Part shown: one piece after another, positions 7,438 through 10,794 of the stretch
Layout: each line of letters starts with the position of its first letter
Numbering within the stretch: the first letter of the stretch is position 1
Assembly (NCBI GenBank): GCA_028714615.1
Contig: JAQTMA010000138.1
Coordinates: 1 to 10,794, forward strand
Length of the DNA stretch: 10,794 nucleotides
Direction of reading: 5' to 3'
Source of the DNA: Anaerolineaceae bacterium
Lineage (GTDB): Bacteria; Chloroflexota; Anaerolineae; Anaerolineales; Anaerolineaceae
Made by a program: the position numbers and the translations under genes
The notes under the pieces: model-generated
What the model was told of the DNA's origin: nothing
The model's database searches: none
The model's input: the letters and a program-made list of their open reading frames with translations, nothing else

Positions 7438-8676
7438 TTAGGTAGGGTATTCGTCAAAGAACATTCGCGGACGGTGGAGAGACCACCAGCGCACCCACCA
7501 TAAGGCCAGCATGGAGGTGAATGGCACCAACAAGACATAAAGTACACTCTCTTTGCTTTTCGGTCCATTGAGTAAATAGATAGCCCACAACCCAACCAGG
7601 ATTAAGAATAAACATGCCCATGCAGATAATTGCCCTCCATTACCCCAACGTTCATTCCAGGAACGGAATAATAGGAAATATACAGGGATCAGGGAAATGT
7701 ATTCAGGAGTCGAACTACGGGGGGCTACGAAAAAAGTAATCACCAGGGTTACCAGGGCTGTCCATGCAAACCAGCGTTCATCCCTCCCCCAGGCCACAAC
7801 CCACTCCAGAACGAGATAAATCCCCATAAGCGAATAAAGCACCCAACTCAAGGGGTTCGATATCCCCGGGAATGCCTTTACGACAATCGCCACCACTGAA
7901 CCTGCCCCTGAGATATTCTTTGCCAAATCCAGCGTTTGCCAGAACCATTGCGCCGGCCAGGTGGGTAGAAAGACGAGCGATAGCACGATCAAGAAAAGCA
8001 ATCCCCCCATGATCCCGAGGGCGATTTTTCCTCTACCCGTTGAAAGACCCCAAATCAAGGCAAATATAACAACCAGGATGCTCATTTGTGGTTGCGTCGT
8101 CGATAAAGCTAGCAGTAAACCCGCGTCCATATCTCGTTTTCGCTGAACCATATAGATTGCCGCCAGAATGATCAGCATGTGGATTGGAGCGAAATCACCT
8201 AACACGATTCCCCGGGCCCCGCAGTACCATAAAAGCGAAAACGCAGCTACCACCACCAATCCCCAGATGGGCACTTTCCACCCTGAAATCTTCAGGCTGA
8301 GGTATCCTATGGCGATTAAGCAAATCTCCGAGAGGGTCATCCAAAGAGCACGAGCGCTAATCGGATCGATCGATCCAAACGGAGCAAAAAAAATCATCGC
8401 ATAGAGGGGATAATCGAAACGGGCAATGTCCTCACCTTTTGCAACGTCTGCCGGTCTTCCATAGATCAACCGTTGCGTTGCATCGCTTACTATTGGATCA
8501 TATGGACTAACGCTTTCTACAACCCAGTATTTAGCTGCATTCCAACGAGTTTGAAAATCATTCCCCAAGGGATGCGTTTGGCTGTAGGTATAATTCATCC
8601 AGGTCAAGCCGGCGATTGCTGCGATCACCAATATCAACACGATAAACACCATGAATAGATTGCGTTGGTTGCCCAC
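7438..8676 (-). CDS. GT87 (DUF2029)-family membrane glycosyltransferase
   Basis: A 412-residue protein with about eleven hydrophobic segments and no large soluble tail. Residues 39-60 read NDFQ, AAKYW, then SPYDP, followed by FDYPLYAMIFFAPF (87-100); this is the first outside loop pattern of GT87/DUF2029 proteins, in which D40 would be the catalytic acid. STTQPQMS (192-199) matches the family's KPQ-like loop, here with T in place of the Lys. Characterised members such as mycobacterial PimE add alpha-1,2-mannose from polyprenyl-phosphate-mannose; the sugar used here is unknown. The start is GTG at 8676, with AAAGG six bases upstream; an ATG eight codons further in has no ribosome binding site. 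A good promoter lies in the gap before it, so it appears to head a three-gene unit. Confidence 0.85.
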   Translation of the reverse strand: MGNQRNLFMVFIVLILVIAAIAGLTWMNYTYSQTHPLGNDFQTRWNAAKYWVVESVSPYDPIVSDATQRLIYGRPADVAKGEDIARFDYPLYAMIFFAPFGSIDPISARALWMTLSEICLIAIGYLSLKISGWKVPIWGLVVVAAFSLLWYCGARGIVLGDFAPIHMLIILAAIYMVQRKRDMDAGLLLALSTTQPQMSILVVIFALIWGLSTGRGKIALGIMGGLLFLIVLSLVFLPTWPAQWFWQTLDLAKNISGAGSVVAIVVKAFPGISNPLSWVLYSLMGIYLVLEWVVAWGRDERWFAWTALVTLVITFFVAPRSSTPEYISLIPVYFLLFRSWNERWGNGGQLSAWACLFLILVGLWAIYLLNGPKSKESVLYVLLVPFTSMLALWWVRWWSLHRPRMFFDEYPT

Positions 8677-8682
8677 GAGAAA

Positions 8683-8687
8683 CCTTT
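8683..8687 (-). promoter_or_regulatory. Ribosome binding site supporting a GTG start
   Basis: AAAGG within GGAAAGG on the minus strand, six bases before the GTG at 8676. The in-frame ATG at 8652 has no such site, so the GTG is preferred. Confidence 0.7.
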
Positions 8688-8734
8688 CCGAACCGGTTTT
8701 TGCTTGACGTTCCTATTGATAGAGGGGATGCTGG

Positions 8735-8763
8735 ATTTTAATCGCTAACCTTGCATAGGTCAA
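8735..8763 (-). promoter_or_regulatory. Sigma70-type promoter for the three-gene glycosyltransferase unit
   Basis: On the minus strand TTGACC (8763-8758, five of six) and TAAAAT (8740-8735, five of six) are separated by exactly 17 bases. The predicted start near 8728 gives a leader of about 50 bases before the GTG at 8676. It lies in the only gap larger than 30 bp inside the glycosyltransferase block. No terminator was seen for the gene upstream, so readthrough from that gene is also possible. Confidence 0.7.
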
Positions 8764-8813
8764 ACGGATAAGGAGTGCTCCATGACCGGATTACAAACCC
8801 CTAATGAGATCCA

Positions 8814-10340
8814 TCAACGCCCATAGACAACTGAGGTCGAATCCGAATAGAAGAGGCGCCAACCATTCTGTGCTAAGGCGCCCACAACAGGCCGGCCAGG
8901 CTCAAGCAAGATTAATCGGATATTCCACCGGTCTAGCGTTGCCTGCCAACCCTCTCCCAGGTTGACAATGTTCATCCACTGGCCGATGATTTCATCATTA
9001 TAGAGGTCAGTTCGCCCATCCACAAAGACGGGGTATTCGGGAAGATTCCATTCCAGATAGCCACCCCAGTTGTAACTATTGAAAAGGCGTCCGGGGGGTT
9101 TCTCTTCGCGAATCCAATTCACCGCTCCAACTGGAAACATCTCCGTGAGTTGAGGAGCAATCATGGGTGGGTAAGCTACAAAGTAAAGGCGAGTTAATGC
9201 AGCAGCCAGGATCACCCCAGTGAAACTTAAATTGATCACCTTTCTGGCGATATCCGGAAGCTCTTTTCGTCCAATCTCTTGCAGACGGAGGAATCGAACC
9301 CTCCTTCCCTGTATTGTTCGGTGAGCTCGTTCCCCAAATCCTTTGATCGCCGACCACCCATATCGGGCAAGGATCGGGCTTGCCACAATGGCGAATGGGG
9401 CCAGGTTGCGATACGAAATGAAGGCCAGATACCCGAATAAGGTAAAGCTGACAAGGTCAGTCCCGTCAATTCTCATTCGAGACAGGCTGATGGCAGCTAT
9501 GCAAGCGAAAAGCAACCAGAGCATACTTTGCTGGCCGATCTGGTGGAAATCAGGGGATGCCCATTCAGCAATGTACTGCTGAAGCGCTTGAATTCGAATT
9601 GTTTGAAAAGGGACCAACCAGGTATTAAATCCATTCGGGTTGATCACAACCAAGAGACCACTCACCAATCCCCACAAACCAAGCAGTAATATTGGTTTCC
9701 AAGGAAGCTGTCCCGCGCACGGATATCCGGGGATGTGGTTAATTACCTCGCCGATGAGTACAGCCCCAATGAGAATGAATCCGAGGGTGTAACCGGCATG
9801 TATGTTCGACCATAGGATGAAAATCAAGGGTAACAGCCAAAGCCGGTCAACTCTTTTCCACTTGTAAAGATAAAGCAGGTAGGCAACTAAGGCCAGGATC
9901 ACTAGTGAAAATAATTGCGGTCGAGGAGACCACAACCACGATTCCACGATCGCCGCCAGGAGTAACACTGCTGCTCGTAATATTGCGGGACCTTCGAGCT
10001 GAAGGGAAACGAGTCCGATGCTGGCGGTTGCGAGAAGCGCAACCAGGCTCCCCAGAGCCAGGTAGCCCCCTTTCGCGAATAAGGAATAGAGGATGACCTC
10101 AGCCAACCAGGAGTGATTGTGCCACGTTGCGCCATAACGCGTATAGGAAAACAGGTCGGTGAGCAAGACATGTCCGCTGGCCAGGGTCTCTTTCCCAGCG
10201 CTTAAATGCCACCATAGGTCAGTATCCAGAGGGATTCGGACTGCCATGAAGAAGACCAATAACAGGCTTGTCATCATGATAAAAAGATCACCAGATCGTT
10301 TGATATTCGTTTGATGAAGAGCCAGTTCGATAGCCGCCAT
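8814..10340 (-). CDS. Polytopic membrane protein of the WWHL / VDGR type, putative GT-C-like
   Basis: A 508-residue protein with about ten or eleven hydrophobic segments (19-37 to 371-385) and a soluble tail of about 120 residues. The first loop reads PLDTDLWWHLSAGKETLASG (37-56), then DLFSYTRYGATWHNHSWLAE (62-81), a pattern found in large membrane proteins predicted to be glycosyltransferase-like; D39 and D41 are candidate acids. SPRPQLFSL (138-146) and WSNIHAGY (177-184) follow. The tail has FNSYNWGGYLEW (420-431) and VFVDGRTDLYNDE (438-450). I know the pattern but no proven reaction for it. The start at 10340 is chosen because the frame above it, open to 10427, overlaps the upstream gene by 77 bases; from 10340 the gap is 10 bp. 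The ribosome binding site is weak (AGGGA). Confidence 0.82.
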   Translation of the reverse strand: MAAIELALHQTNIKRSGDLFIMMTSLLLVFFMAVRIPLDTDLWWHLSAGKETLASGHVLLTDLFSYTRYGATWHNHSWLAEVILYSLFAKGGYLALGSLVALLATASIGLVSLQLEGPAILRAAVLLLAAIVESWLWSPRPQLFSLVILALVAYLLYLYKWKRVDRLWLLPLIFILWSNIHAGYTLGFILIGAVLIGEVINHIPGYPCAGQLPWKPILLLGLWGLVSGLLVVINPNGFNTWLVPFQTIRIQALQQYIAEWASPDFHQIGQQSMLWLLFACIAAISLSRMRIDGTDLVSFTLFGYLAFISYRNLAPFAIVASPILARYGWSAIKGFGERAHRTIQGRRVRFLRLQEIGRKELPDIARKVINLSFTGVILAAALTRLYFVAYPPMIAPQLTEMFPVGAVNWIREEKPPGRLFNSYNWGGYLEWNLPEYPVFVDGRTDLYNDEIIGQWMNIVNLGEGWQATLDRWNIRLILLEPGRPVVGALAQNGWRLFYSDSTSVVYGR

Positions 10341-10350
10341 AATCCAATCC

Positions 10351-10794
10351 CTAGTTGTTTGCAGAGATTCCGAAGGCTGGTAGATCGACTCTACCAGAAA
10401 GATGATAGAACACCTGGTAATCTCCAATCCTTTGCTCTTCCCAACGGATGTTAGCTATTCGTAATGAATCGCGGAGCAAATCATTAAGCATAGGGTGATT
10501 TACCGTAATATAAGCTGCCCGCTGGCTAGCGGCTACCAGATTCTGGTATGGAGGGTAGCGATCATCCCGACTTGTATATCGGAGGTCTTTGTGATAAGGC
10601 AGCCGGGGGATAAAAATCAGGCTTTCACCCGATAGGAAGGCAAGTGGATAGCTAACCCAGTAGGTAGAATACCCTCGTGTTTCACCATTCGATTCTAAAA
10701 ACGTTGCTAACTCAACTGTATAGCGTTGGTCTATCAAGGTCTCAGGATTGAATTGGGTCGACAATCCTGGAGGATTTGCAAGGGCAGATTGAAG
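10351..10794 (-). CDS. C-terminal part of a membrane glycosyltransferase (cut by the window edge)
   Basis: Only the last 147 residues are inside the window; the frame is open to the edge with no stop, so the start is outside. A TTG at 10764 is in frame but is not needed as a start. The visible part has no membrane segment and looks like a soluble extracytoplasmic domain: ATFLESNGETRGYSTYWVSY (about 30-49), LAFLSGESLIFIPRLPYH (51-68), YTSRDDRYPPY (73-83), then WEEQRIGDYQVFYHLSG near the end. Tails of this kind follow the membrane part of PMT/ArnT-like proteins, which is recalled family knowledge rather than something shown here. It lies 10 bp before the next membrane protein gene and is probably co-transcribed with it. 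Confidence 0.7.
   Translation of the reverse strand, partial: LQSALANPPGLSTQFNPETLIDQRYTVELATFLESNGETRGYSTYWVSYPLAFLSGESLIFIPRLPYHKDLRYTSRDDRYPPYQNLVAASQRAAYITVNHPMLNDLLRDSLRIANIRWEEQRIGDYQVFYHLSGRVDLPAFGISANN

Noticed and set aside
8770..8826. Plus-strand 14-codon reading frame (8782-8826) with AAGGAG six bases before its ATG
   Set aside because: It is very short, overlaps the end of the minus-strand 508-residue gene, has no downstream plus-strand gene for a leader peptide to control, and most of the gap is better explained by the minus-strand promoter.
10341..10427. Longer N-terminus for the 508-residue membrane protein, starting at 10427
   Set aside because: It would overlap the upstream gene by 77 bases and add a stretch unlike the family; the ATG at 10340 leaves a normal 10-bp gap.

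Overview
The window is a stretch of bacterial chromosome in which every supported gene lies on the minus strand, so transcription runs from high to low coordinates. Base composition is moderate (roughly half G+C). A DegS-type cytoplasmic histidine kinase, a phosphofructokinase with pyrophosphate-type active-site residues, an unusually long class II aldolase and a run of polytopic GT-C-like membrane glycosyltransferases together suggest a Chloroflexota bacterium, most likely Anaerolineae. That assignment is an inference from protein style; no rRNA or marker gene is present.

In transcription order, positions 10794 to 4311 hold a surface-glycan-type block: the C-terminal part of a membrane glycosyltransferase cut by the window edge, a 508-residue membrane protein of the WWHL/VDGR type, a GT87 (DUF2029)-like protein with a GTG start, and two further GT-C-like proteins of 532 and 501 residues. 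The first two genes are 10 bp apart. A good sigma70-type promoter (TTGACC-17-TAAAAT) lies in the 137-bp gap before the GT87-like gene. The last two genes overlap by 8 bp and look translationally coupled. Three of the proteins end in a soluble, probably extracytoplasmic domain, and the visible part of the cut one is such a domain. This set could build or transfer polyprenyl-phosphate-linked sugars at the cell surface, but no donor or acceptor can be read from the sequence.

Positions 4310 to 366 hold a second unit: an intergenic promoter with an extended -10 box, then the histidine kinase (351 residues), the PPi-type phosphofructokinase (389) and the class II aldolase (473). It closes with a perfect 15-bp hairpin and T-tract terminator. 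Phosphofructokinase makes fructose 1,6-bisphosphate and aldolase cleaves it, so two consecutive glycolytic steps follow a sensor kinase that has no response regulator beside it. The promoter overlaps a 7-bp dyad that could be an operator.

Positions 287 to 1 hold the N-terminal part of a Nudix hydrolase whose ribosome binding site starts only nine bases after the terminator T-tract, so it must be read by readthrough or from a promoter inside the preceding sequence. No tRNA, rRNA, CRISPR array or insertion sequence was seen. The most notable items are the kinase-PFK-aldolase unit with its dyad-bearing promoter, the long aldolase, and the glycosyltransferase array.
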